DNA from: Allobosea sp. | GTDB lineage: Bacteria; Pseudomonadota; Alphaproteobacteria; Rhizobiales; Beijerinckiaceae | Assembly (NCBI RefSeq): GCF_017308075.1 | Contig: NZ_JAFKFX010000027.1 | Span: forward strand, 124,001 to 188,000 | Length of the DNA: 64,000 nt | Reading direction: 5' to 3' | Shown here: piece by piece, positions 47,753 through 55,668 of the stretch | Layout: every line of letters begins with the position of its first letter | Position numbering within the stretch: position 1 is the stretch's first letter | Translations under genes and position numbers: made by a program | The notes under the pieces: model-generated | Databases searched by the model: none | What the model was told of the DNA's origin: nothing | What the model saw: only the letters and a program-made list of their open reading frames with translations

Positions 47753-49638
47753 CGGGCTGGCTCCGGCGTGGCGGCAGGCGCGGCGCCGCCATCCTCGCGG
47801 CGGCGCTCGGCGAGGGCGAGCGTGGTGCCGACCAGCCCGCGCGGGAACAGGATGACGAGCAGTACGATCGAGGCGCCGAGCACGAAGCGCCAGTACATCG
47901 TCGCCTTGGCGAGCTGCTCCTGCAGGCCCATGAAGGCGAAGGCGCCGACGATCGGGCCCGAAACCGTCTGGACGCCGCCGAGCAGCACCATCAACAGCGC
48001 GTCGACCGAGCGCGGGATCGCCATATAGGTCGGGAAGACCGAGCCCTTGAAGAAGGCGAAGAGCGAGCCGGCAATGCCCGCCGCGAAGGCGGCGATGATG
48101 AAGGCGAGCCACTGGATGCGCATCACCGGCAGGCCGATCGCCTCGGCCCTGAGCGGGCTGTCGCGCCCCGCCCGCAGAGCATAGCCGAAGGGCGCGAAGA
48201 CGAAGACCCGCAGCAGCAGCACGAAGGCGACGCAGATCACCAGCGTGAGATAATAGAAGACCAGCTTCGAGTTCGCCCAGGCAGCCGGCCAGACGCCGAG
48301 GATGCCGTTGTCGCCGCCGGTGAGATCGACCCATTGGAAGGCGGTCGCCCAGGCGATCTGGGCGAAGGCCAGCGTCAGCATAGCCAGATAGACGCCCGAG
48401 AGCCGGACGCAGAACCAACCGAAGACGAAGCCGGCAATGCCCGCCAGGAAGGGCGCGAAGGCGAGCGCCGGCAGCATCGGCAGAGCGAGCCATTTCACGG
48501 CGAGTGCCGCGCCATAGGCGCCGAGGCCGAAATAGGCGGCGTGGCCGAAGGAGGCCATGCCGCCGGGCCCCATCATCAGGTGCAGCGACGCGGCGAAGAG
48601 CGCGAAGATCGAGAGCTCGGTCAGGGTCAGCAGCCAGTGATCGGCGACGATGAAGGGCGCAACCAGGAGCAGCGCCAGCGCCAGCAGGCCGAGGCCCTTG
48701 GCGGCCGGGCTCGCCGGCAGCAGCAGCGGCTCGACCGGGCCATGGGCATGGGCGCTGCCGACCGGCCGCCTGCCCATCAGCCCATAGGGCTTGACCATCA
48801 GCACCACCGCCATGACCAGGAAGACCAGAACGAGCGTGATCTTCGGGAAGATCAGGATGCCGAAGGCGTGGATCACGCCGATCAGCACGGCGGCGAGATA
48901 GGCACCGGTGACGCTGCCGAGCCCGCCGACGACGACCACGACGAAGGCCTCGGCGATCATCGACAGGTCCATGTGCAGGTTGACCGCCTCGCGCGGCAGC
49001 TGCAGCGCGCCCCCGAGACCTGCCAGCCCCGCGCCGAAGGCGAAGACCGAGGTGAAGAGCAGGCGCTGGTTGACGCCAAGCGCGCCGACCATCTCGCGGT
49101 CCTGCGTCGCGGCGCGTACCAAAGTGCCCCAGCGCGTCTTCTGGAACAGGAACCAGAGCAGGGCGAGCATGATCGGCCCGACCACGATCAGGAAGAGCTC
49201 ATAGGTCGGGAAGCGGCTGCCCATCAGTACGACGAAGCTCTTGAAGCCCGGCGCGCGCGGACCGAGCTTGTCCTCCGCTCCCCAGATCGCGAGTGCGATG
49301 TCCTGCACCATCAGCACCAGGCCGAAGGTGGCGAGCAGCTGGAAGAGTTCCGGCGCCTGATAGATCCGGCGCAATACGGTGATCTCGACCAGGGCACCGA
49401 TCGCCGCGACGATCAACGCGGCGAGCACGACCCCGCCCCAGAAGCCGAGCGCTTCGGAGCCGCCGAAATAGGAGACCAACGTGAAGGCGAGATAGGCGCC
49501 CAGCATGTAGAAGGAGCCATGCGCGAAGTTCACGATCCGCGTCACGCCGAAGATGATCGAGAGCCCGCAGGCGACGAGGAACAGCGACGAGGCCGAGGCC
49601 AGACCGTTCAGCGTCTGTGCGAAAATCAGGTCGATCAT
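47749..49638 (-). CDS. Fused Liv-type permease (LivH-LivM)
   Basis: This permease of about 629 residues unites the two subunits normally encoded by livH and livM. The N-terminal half (MIDLIFAQTLNGLASASSLFLVACGLSIIFGVTRIVNFAHGSFYM, then GGLGSVTGAYLAAVLIGV) is LivH-like. After a linker near MGRRPVGSAHAHGPVEP, the C-terminal half (SLHLMMGPGGMASFGHAAYFGLGAYGAAL, SGVYLAMLTLAFAQIAW, LLGGVQTVSGPIVGAFAF) is LivM-like. Together they give about 18 membrane helices. ATG 49638 was chosen; ATG 49650 and 49695 are also in frame. Its end overlaps livG by four bases. Confidence 0.9.
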   Translation of the reverse strand: MIDLIFAQTLNGLASASSLFLVACGLSIIFGVTRIVNFAHGSFYMLGAYLAFTLVSYFGGSEALGFWGGVVLAALIVAAIGALVEITVLRRIYQAPELFQLLATFGLVLMVQDIALAIWGAEDKLGPRAPGFKSFVVLMGSRFPTYELFLIVVGPIMLALLWFLFQKTRWGTLVRAATQDREMVGALGVNQRLLFTSVFAFGAGLAGLGGALQLPREAVNLHMDLSMIAEAFVVVVVGGLGSVTGAYLAAVLIGVIHAFGILIFPKITLVLVFLVMAVVLMVKPYGLMGRRPVGSAHAHGPVEPLLLPASPAAKGLGLLALALLLVAPFIVADHWLLTLTELSIFALFAASLHLMMGPGGMASFGHAAYFGLGAYGAALAVKWLALPMLPALAFAPFLAGIAGFVFGWFCVRLSGVYLAMLTLAFAQIAWATAFQWVDLTGGDNGILGVWPAAWANSKLVFYYLTLVICVAFVLLLRVFVFAPFGYALRAGRDSPLRAEAIGLPVMRIQWLAFIIAAFAAGIAGSLFAFFKGSVFPTYMAIPRSVDALLMVLLGGVQTVSGPIVGAFAFMGLQEQLAKATMYWRFVLGASIVLLVILFPRGLVGTTLALAERRREDGGAAPAATPEPAR

Positions 49639-49737
49639 ACCGACATCCATCGAACCGGGCGAAAAGGGCGCACTCTTCCAGCGGCCGCAACGCAATGTCG
49701 CGGCCGGGATCTAGTCAATATCAGATTGAAGCGGGTT

Positions 49738-50952
49738 TCAGCCCGCCGGGCGCAGCGCCTTCACCTCGGCATCCGAGGGCAGGTATTTGGCACCGTCGGC
49801 ATAGCGCCAGTCGACCATCACGCCCTTGCCGTTCTTGACCGCGGTCTTGCCGACATAGGCGCCGAGCGTCGCCTGATGGTCGGAAGCGCGGAACTCGACC
49901 GGGCCGAAGGCCGAGGTGAACTTCAGCCCCTTCAGCGCGTCGACGAGCTTCTCATTGTCGGTCGTGCCCGCCTTGGCGAGGCCGGCGGCGATGGCGTTCA
50001 TGGTGTCGTAGCCGACGACCGAGCCGAGCCGCGGATAGTCATTGTACTTGGCGCGATAGGCTTCGCGGAACTTGACGTGGTCCGGCGTCTGGATGTCGGC
50101 CTGGGGATAGCCGGTGACGATCCAGCCGACCGGGGCCTCGGCGCCGAGCGGGTCGAGATATTCCGGCTCGCCGGTCAGCATCGAGGCGACGGCGCGGCCC
50201 TCGAACAGCCCGCGCGTATTGCCCTGGCGGACGAAATTGGCGAGATCGGCGGCGAAGGTGACATTGAAGATCGCGTCGGGCTTAGCCGCCTCGAGCGCCT
50301 GCACGGTGGCGCCCGCATCGATGCGGCCGAGCGCCGGGAACTGCTCGGCGACGAACTCGACATCGGGCCGCGCCTTCTTGAGCAGCTCCTTGAACCACTT
50401 CACCGCCGACTGGCCGTACTCATAGTTCGGCGCGACGGTCGCCCATTTCTTGGCCGGGAGCTTGGCGGCCTCTTCGACCAGCATCGCCGCCTGCATGTAG
50501 GTCGAGGGGCGCAGGCGGAAGGTGTAGCGGTTGCCCTTGGCCCAGACGATCGCGTCGGAAAGCGGCTCGGAGGCGACGTAGAGCCGCTTGTTCTGGAGGG
50601 CGTAGTCGGCGATGGCGAGGCCGACATTGGAGAGGAAGCCGCCGGAGAGCAGATCGACCTTCTCGGCATTGATCAGCTCGCCAGCGAGGCGCACCGAATC
50701 CTCGGGCTTGCCGGCATCGTCGCGGAACAGCGTCTCGATCTTGCGGCCGAGCACGCCACCAGCGGCGTTGACCTGCTCCTGCGCGAGTTCCCAGCCCTGG
50801 CGATAGGGCTTCAGAAAGGCTGGCTGGGAGGTGTAGCTGTTGATCTCGCCGATCCTGATCGGCGCACCCTGGGCGCGCAGCAGCGAGGGCGTTGCCAGCG
50901 TGGCCGCTCCGATCACGGCTCCGCTGACGAATTGGCGACGGTCAATCTTCAT
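49738..50952 (-). CDS. Liv-type ABC transporter substrate-binding protein
   Basis: This 404-residue periplasmic binding protein has a twin-arginine signal (DRRQFVSGAVIGAATLATP). The binding domain is of the LivK/AmiC type (IRIGEINSYTSQPAFLKPYRQGWELAQEQVNAAGGVLG, DDAGKPEDSVRLAGELI, WATVAPNYEYGQSAVKWFKELL, NVTFAADLANFVRQGNTRGL, RLGSVVGYDTMNAIA). The family binds amino acids, urea, amides and other small amines. With phnX and a FAD oxidoreductase directly upstream, an aminophosphonate ligand is inferred. A palindromic operator lies about 100 bp before its ATG. Confidence 0.88.
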   Translation of the reverse strand: MKIDRRQFVSGAVIGAATLATPSLLRAQGAPIRIGEINSYTSQPAFLKPYRQGWELAQEQVNAAGGVLGRKIETLFRDDAGKPEDSVRLAGELINAEKVDLLSGGFLSNVGLAIADYALQNKRLYVASEPLSDAIVWAKGNRYTFRLRPSTYMQAAMLVEEAAKLPAKKWATVAPNYEYGQSAVKWFKELLKKARPDVEFVAEQFPALGRIDAGATVQALEAAKPDAIFNVTFAADLANFVRQGNTRGLFEGRAVASMLTGEPEYLDPLGAEAPVGWIVTGYPQADIQTPDHVKFREAYRAKYNDYPRLGSVVGYDTMNAIAAGLAKAGTTDNEKLVDALKGLKFTSAFGPVEFRASDHQATLGAYVGKTAVKNGKGVMVDWRYADGAKYLPSDAEVKALRPAG

Positions 50953-51053
50953 GGCTGTCCCCCACTGGCTGATCGATCTTCTTGCTTGCGGCCCCTCGCC
51001 GCGGCTCCCCACCCTAAGCCGGGCGCATCAATGGCGCCAAGCCGGCAAGGAAA

Positions 51054-51073
51054 TTCGTTTGTATACCTACGAA
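51054..51073. promoter_or_regulatory. Palindromic operator upstream of the Liv-type transporter genes
   Basis: TTCGTTTGTATACCTACGAA is an imperfect 20 bp palindrome (16 of 20 positions symmetric) centred on GTATAC, the shape bound by GntR-family regulators. On the minus strand a TTGACA box (51101-51096) lies 22 bp upstream, so a bound repressor would block this promoter. No regulator gene is next to it. Confidence 0.5.
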
Positions 51074-51207
51074 CTCTCAGCGCTGCCGTTTTGTTTGTCA
51101 ATCGTTCTAAATTGGGCATCCGTGCCGCATTCGCGGGCAAAGCGGGGTGAGCACCGGCGAGGGGCGGTCGCCGGTCCGTTCGTGCTCCTGCTTTCGCTGT
51201 TCCGGGC

Positions 51208-52047
51208 TCAGGCCGGCTGTTTCGCCGCGGCGCGCGCCAGCAGGGTCGAATCAATCGCCTCGACCACGCCGACGAGCTCGGCGATGCTGTCGACGACATA
51301 GTCGGCGCCGGCGGCCCGCAGCCGCGCCGCCGCCTTGCCGCGCAGGACCTGCTGCTCGAGCAGGGGCAACTCGTTCCACTCCGCCAGCGAGAGGCCGACG
51401 CAATTTCCGGAGACGGCTAGGCCGACCGTCCAGCATCCGGCGGCCGCGCCTTCGGCGATGCCCGGCTCGGTGTCGTCGACCTTGACGACGCTGGAGGGTG
51501 GATAGACGCCGAGATCGGCGAAGCAGCGATACATCATCAGCGGGCTCGGCCGCCCTTCCGCGAGATCGCCGGCGCAGACGAGATTGTCGGGCCGATAGCC
51601 CTGCGCCGCCGCGGCCGGCAGCAGGCGTTCCATGATCTCGCGGGTATAGCCCGTGGTCGAGCCGATCCTGAGCCCACGCCGGCGCAGATTGGCGACAGTC
51701 TCGGCAGCGCCGGGGATCAGCTCGACATAGTCGGTGACGACAGCGGCATTCAGCGGCACGAACTCGGCATAGACGGCGTCGATCGCCTGCTCGTCCGGCA
51801 GCGCGCCATGAGCGGCGCGCCAGGCCTCGGCGATCGCCGGCTCGGCCAGCAGCGCGGCGATATGGGCGCGCTTCGGCAGGCCCATCGGGCCGCGCGCTTG
51901 GGCGATGCTGATGGCGACGCCGAAGCGGGCGAAAACCTCGACGAAGGCGCCCATCGGCGCACGCGAGCCGAAATCGACGACCGTGCCGGCCCAGTCCAGC
52001 ACCACCGCCTTGACGGCCTTGAACGAAAGCATGGCGACGGCGCTCAT
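51208..52047 (-). CDS. phnX: Phosphonoacetaldehyde hydrolase (phosphonatase)
   Basis: PhnX cuts the C-P bond of phosphonoacetaldehyde, giving acetaldehyde and phosphate. The 279-residue HAD protein shows the nucleophile motif VLDWAGTVVDFGSRAP, and the PhnX-specific GLPKRAHI, with the lysine that forms the Schiff base. GSTTGYTREIME, RPSPLMMYRCF and VVKVDDTEPGIAEG complete the HAD signature. The overlap of four bases with the upstream FAD oxidoreductase indicates one transcript. No phnW aminotransferase is in the window; the oxidoreductase may supply the aldehyde instead. Confidence 0.93.
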   Translation of the reverse strand: MSAVAMLSFKAVKAVVLDWAGTVVDFGSRAPMGAFVEVFARFGVAISIAQARGPMGLPKRAHIAALLAEPAIAEAWRAAHGALPDEQAIDAVYAEFVPLNAAVVTDYVELIPGAAETVANLRRRGLRIGSTTGYTREIMERLLPAAAAQGYRPDNLVCAGDLAEGRPSPLMMYRCFADLGVYPPSSVVKVDDTEPGIAEGAAAGCWTVGLAVSGNCVGLSLAEWNELPLLEQQVLRGKAAARLRAAGADYVVDSIAELVGVVEAIDSTLLARAAAKQPA

Positions 52048-53171
52048 CCGAACATCTCCGCAATGGTCTCTTCGCCGATCGCGAAGGAGGTAGAAGCCCC
52101 GGTTCCCGAGGTGACGATCACCAGGCGGACACGCTCGGCGATCGCCTCGCGCAGCATCGGCCGGTCGGGCAGGCTGGCATAGGTACCGAGCCAGCGCGTC
52201 TCGACAGGCGGGCGCACGCCGAAGACCGCCTCGTATTCGTCGAGGATCAGCGCGTCGACGGCGTCCTGCGCGAACGGATCGGGCGTTGCCGCATAATGGT
52301 GGGAATCGCCGACGACGCGGCTGCCATCGGCCGAGGCGACGGTGATCAGGTGGATGCCGTTGGCGAGGTGCTCCGGCTGCTCACGCTCCAGCCGGGCACG
52401 CAGGGCGGCGGCCTCGGGCAGCTCGGCATAGCCGAGATAGCGCACCAGCGAGAGATCCGACATGACCGCGCAGGGCAGGTCGGGCCCGGAGGTTGCCGTG
52501 CGGACCCGCAGCATCTGCAGCTTGCAGCGGGTCAGTGCGGGATAGGCGCGCCTGAGCTCGTCGGCATGGAGGCCGGTGAAGTCGTCGCCGGGGCATATGA
52601 TGGCGGCATCGGCACGCAGGGCGCCTTCCGAGGTCTCGATCACCGGCAGGGCGACGCCGCGCACCGTCGCCTGGCGCAGAAAGGAGACGCCCCAGTCGCG
52701 CGCGAGATGAGCGGCGAGCAGCGGGATCGCCTCGCGCGATTCGACACGCAGATCATGCGGGCTCCAGAGCGCCGCCTCCTGGCCGGGCGCGAGGAAGGGG
52801 AAGCGCTGCGCCAGGGCCTCGCCGCGCAGCACCGCGCAGCCCTCGCCCATCTCGGTGGCAAGGAAGGCCTCGAGCACGGCGGTCGCCTCCGACCGGCGCG
52901 AGGCGAGGCAGAGCCCGGCATGGACCAGCGCAATCCCCGCCTTCGGGGCGATTTCGGCCCAGACATCGCGCGAGCGCCGCGCCCGCTGCCAGGTTTCGCC
53001 CGCCTGCTGGCCGGTGACGGTGACGAAGCCGAAATTGCGGACGGACGCGCCATTGGCCTGCGCATCGCGATCGATCACGACGACCTTCAGCCCGCGCCTT
53101 GCGGCGGCCAAAGCATGTGCGAGGCCGACGATACCGGCGCCGACGATGGCGAGGTCGAAACTGCGATCCAC
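52044..53171 (-). CDS. FAD-dependent oxidoreductase, TIGR03364 type (phosphonate-associated)
   Basis: This 375-residue DAO-family flavoprotein has the N-terminal dinucleotide motif DLAIVGAGIVGLAHALAAARRG. GASVRNFGFVTVTGQQ and a C-terminal SGTGASTSFAIGEE stretch fit the TIGR03364 group, which regularly sits beside phnX. Some members are thought to oxidise aminoethylphosphonate derivatives to phosphonoacetaldehyde; I have not verified that assignment for this protein. GTG 53171, preceded by GGGAGGGAGAGC, gives MDRSFDLAIVGAG, the family start. It overlaps phnX by four bases and heads the locus. Confidence 0.82.
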   Translation of the reverse strand: MDRSFDLAIVGAGIVGLAHALAAARRGLKVVVIDRDAQANGASVRNFGFVTVTGQQAGETWQRARRSRDVWAEIAPKAGIALVHAGLCLASRRSEATAVLEAFLATEMGEGCAVLRGEALAQRFPFLAPGQEAALWSPHDLRVESREAIPLLAAHLARDWGVSFLRQATVRGVALPVIETSEGALRADAAIICPGDDFTGLHADELRRAYPALTRCKLQMLRVRTATSGPDLPCAVMSDLSLVRYLGYAELPEAAALRARLEREQPEHLANGIHLITVASADGSRVVGDSHHYAATPDPFAQDAVDALILDEYEAVFGVRPPVETRWLGTYASLPDRPMLREAIAERVRLVIVTSGTGASTSFAIGEETIAEMFG

Positions 53172-53418
53172 TGGGCTCTCCCTCCCCGGCGCTCTGGCGC
53201 GCCATGGCAAGCCCTCCCGCTTAGAGCAGGCGTAATGCAGATCGATGACAGCGATGCGATTGCAAGCGACCAGCGCCGCGGAGGAGCCTGGCCTTGCCTT
53301 GCGCTCCTGGCCGCCGCCGATCGGCGACGGAAATGCCTGGAATCATCAGTTCTTGACGAGTTCTATATGGCGGGGAAGCAGACGCCGCTTGTCCGCGACC
53401 CTCGATAGGCCGGTGTCT

Positions 53419-53628
53419 TCAGGCAGTCTTGAGGTTGACGGCCGCCGACTTGCCGGTCTTGCGGTCTGCTTCCAGATCGTAGCTGATCTTCTGGCCTTCG
53501 TTCAGGCCGCGCAGGCCGGAGCGCTCGACTGCGCTGATATGCACGAAGACATCGCTGCCGCCGGCATCCGGCGTGATGAATCCGTACCCTTTGGTCTCGT
53601 TGAACCACTTCACGGTGCCCGTTGCCAC
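53419..53628 (-). CDS. Cold-shock domain protein (CspA family)
   Basis: This 69-residue single-domain RNA/DNA chaperone has both RNP motifs: KGYGFITP (RNP1) and DVFVHISAV (RNP2). It begins GTVKWFNETKGYGF and ends with the short SAAVNLKTA strand. The GTG at 53628 is preceded by AAGGGAGAG three bases away and gives the family length; a longer frame would not match. Related proteins melt RNA secondary structure during cold or stationary phase. The 5' untranslated region may be long, as is usual for csp mRNAs. Confidence 0.95.
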   Translation of the reverse strand: MATGTVKWFNETKGYGFITPDAGGSDVFVHISAVERSGLRGLNEGQKISYDLEADRKTGKSAAVNLKTA

Positions 53629-53704
53629 GTGCTCTCCCTTCACTTTCGGCAGGCGGCGAGTGCCACCCGGCGCGCACTCTAGGGCGATACTTGCGCATGT
53701 GGCA

Positions 53705-53728
53705 ATCCGGCTCAGCAATGAGCCGGAT
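53705..53728. other. Perfect hairpin between the SDR and csp genes
   Basis: ATCCGGCTCA and TGAGCCGGAT form a perfect 10 bp stem with a GCAA tetraloop, 20 bp past the SDR stop and 76 bp before csp. There is no T-tract. It may end the upstream transcript or belong to the csp leader RNA. Confidence 0.5.
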
Positions 53729-53748
53729 CATCCCTTTCGGGGAGAAAC

Positions 53749-54504
53749 TCAGGAACGTCCGCCATCGACCGACAGAACCTGGCCGGTTGTCCAGCCCGCC
53801 TGCTCCGAGAGGAAGAACAGGCTGGCATGGGCGATGTCGGCCGGCGTGCCGAGCCGGCGGGTATGGATGCCGTCGACCAGCCGCTTCTGGCCTTCCGCGC
53901 CATAGGACTGCCATTGCCGCTCGGTCGCCGGGTTGGAGCGGACGAAGCCGGGCGCCACCGAATTGACGGTGATGCCATGCGGGCCGAGTTCCCAGGCGAG
54001 CTGCCGGGTCAGCCCGACCAAAGCGTGCTTGGCGCTGGCATAGGCCTGGATGCCGGTCAGGCTCGGCCGCAGGCCCGCGCCCGAGGAAATGTTGACGATG
54101 CGGCCGTAAGCAGCCTGCTTCATCGCCGGTGCAACGGCCTGAGACAGGAAGAAGGCGGCGTCGACATTGGCGGCGAAGATGGCGCGCCAGTCGGACTCGG
54201 AGATCTCCTCGATCGGCCGTCCGACCTGGCCGCGCACGCCGCCGGCGGCGTTGACCAGAAGGTCGAGCCGGCCCTCGGCCGCAAGCACGGCGGCGACCGT
54301 CTCCTGCGCCGCTGCGGGCCCGCCGAGATCGGCGACATGAGCGGCCGCGCCCAGTTCCCTGGCCACGCCAGCGATGCCCTCGCCATCAAGATCGACGAGA
54401 TGGATACGGGCGCCGGCCTGGGCCAGCGCCTGGGCGATGGCGCGGCCGATGCCCTGCGCGGCGCCGGTGACGAGGGCTACACGGTCATCGAAACGGATCT
54501 GCAT
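53749..54504 (-). CDS. SDR family oxidoreductase
   Basis: This 251-residue short-chain dehydrogenase/reductase has the cofactor motif VTGAAQGIGRAIAQAL, the NAG-like NAAGG, and the catalytic serine in IVNISSGAG. The Tyr-Lys pair is in AYASAKHALVGL. SVAPGFVRS is near the end, and the closing VLSVDGG is normal. The aspartate after strand 2 (HLVDLDGE) favours NAD(H). It overlaps the ketopantoate-reductase-like gene by 28 bases, so the two are coupled and likely act on related substrates. The compound is unknown. Confidence 0.92.
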   Translation of the reverse strand: MQIRFDDRVALVTGAAQGIGRAIAQALAQAGARIHLVDLDGEGIAGVARELGAAAHVADLGGPAAAQETVAAVLAAEGRLDLLVNAAGGVRGQVGRPIEEISESDWRAIFAANVDAAFFLSQAVAPAMKQAAYGRIVNISSGAGLRPSLTGIQAYASAKHALVGLTRQLAWELGPHGITVNSVAPGFVRSNPATERQWQSYGAEGQKRLVDGIHTRRLGTPADIAHASLFFLSEQAGWTTGQVLSVDGGRS

Positions 54505-55520
54505 TGCTCGATCAGCACCTTCAGGGTTTCGAACGCCATCGGCCGGCGGCCTTCCTCGATGTCTTCGATGAGCGTGACCAGCGTCGTGAGCGCTGGCGTC
54601 GCGACGCCGACCTCGCGGCCGAGCGCCGAGATGATGCCGATCTGCGGCCGGGCTTCGGTCCTGCGCTTGCGGACGGCAAGGTCGCGCCAGATGCCGGAAT
54701 GGGTCTTGGCCGTCTTCGCGGTATAGTCGGCGAGCCAGGCAATGGTCTTCTCCTGCGGGCCCTCGGGCGCGCCGGGTGCGAAGACCTTCGGATCGAAGTC
54801 GCCGAAGCCGAGCGAGGCGACGCCGCGTGCCGCCGCGACAGCGCCTACCTCGCGCCCGAGCGCCAACCAGACCGGCAGCCGCGCCGGATCGGCGAAGTTC
54901 GCCGACATCGAATCGTTGGTGAGGGCGGTGCCGAACAGCATCGCGCCATAGGCGAGCTTGCCCCAGAGATAGCCGTAGATGTTGTCGGTCAGGATCGCGT
55001 CCGGCTCGAACAACCTGAGCAAACGGTGCATCTCGCGGGCCCGGTCGGTCATCGCCCCATCGAGCTCGCCGACGACGACGGCGCCGCGATTGCCGTAGAG
55101 GATCTCGCCGGGACCATGCCAGTCGGCCCCGAAATTGACGAAGCAGCCCATGGTGCGCGCCTCGCCGACCGCCCTTGCAATGGTGATCTCGTTGAGCCCG
55201 TTCTGGGCCGAGAGCACGAAGCCGTCCTCCGCGAGATGCGGCGTCAGTGCCGCGAGCGCGGCCTCCGTCGCCCCGGCCTTCACCGCCAGCACGATGCGGG
55301 AATAGCTGCCGGAGAGCTCCTGCGGCGTCGCTGCCGGCACCACCTGCCGAAATTCCTCGACCGGGCCGGTTATCGATAGGCCCGATGTCCGGCAGGCCTC
55401 GACATGCTCGGGCGCGATGTCGACCAGCAGCACGGGCACGCCGGCCCGCGCCCAATAGGCGCCGAGCGTGCCACCGATCGCGCCTGCGCCCCAGATCAGG
55501 ATCGGTTCGGATACCTTCAT
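54477..55520 (-). CDS. Ketopantoate reductase family (ApbA/PanE-like) oxidoreductase
   Basis: This 347-residue protein has the N-terminal NAD(P) motif ILIWGAGAIGGTLGAYWARAG. LAVKAGATEAALAAL and LSAQNGLNEITIARAVG match the ApbA_C/PanE family, and the C-terminal helical domain has YGYLWGKLAYGAMLFGTAL with the catalytic-lysine region. PanE reduces 2-ketopantoate, but many family members act on other 2-oxo acids, and the catabolic setting here favours such a role. It overlaps the downstream SDR by 28 bases. The next gene upstream is the isoaspartyl peptidase. Confidence 0.86.
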   Translation of the reverse strand: MKVSEPILIWGAGAIGGTLGAYWARAGVPVLLVDIAPEHVEACRTSGLSITGPVEEFRQVVPAATPQELSGSYSRIVLAVKAGATEAALAALTPHLAEDGFVLSAQNGLNEITIARAVGEARTMGCFVNFGADWHGPGEILYGNRGAVVVGELDGAMTDRAREMHRLLRLFEPDAILTDNIYGYLWGKLAYGAMLFGTALTNDSMSANFADPARLPVWLALGREVGAVAAARGVASLGFGDFDPKVFAPGAPEGPQEKTIAWLADYTAKTAKTHSGIWRDLAVRKRRTEARPQIGIISALGREVGVATPALTTLVTLIEDIEEGRRPMAFETLKVLIEQCRSVSMTV

Positions 55521-55535
55521 GACGATGTTCCTGCC

Positions 55536-55640
55536 GTCATCCCGGCCGCAGCGAAGCGGAGCGCCGGGATCCATCGTAGAGCGCCGGAGCCCTCCGATGG
55601 ATCCCGGAGCTGCGCGGCGATGCCGCTCGTCCGGGATGAC
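55536..55640. repeat. Inverted dispersed repeat, 'GTCATCCCGG' family
   Basis: The left end GTCATCCCGGCCGCAGCGAA and the right end GTCCGGGATGAC are inverted copies. Internal GCGCCGGGATCCATCG and CGATGGATCCCGGAGC also mirror each other. The resulting long hairpin fills the gap between the isoaspartyl peptidase and ketopantoate-reductase-like genes. Confidence 0.75.
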
Positions 55641-55668
55641 TCCGGAGGGGCAGAGAAGCGATGCGGCA

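Noticed and set aside
46278-50952. A plain branched-chain amino acid transporter
   Set aside because: Family match alone cannot decide the substrate; linkage with phnX and its flavoprotein partner makes a phosphonate-type ligand more likely, so liv symbols were not assigned.
48334-51150. A 938-codon open frame on the plus strand over the Liv-type genes
   Set aside because: It is antisense to four genes with clear motifs, and its translation is low-complexity (Gln/Glu/Arg/Asp-rich). It is a by-product of high GC.
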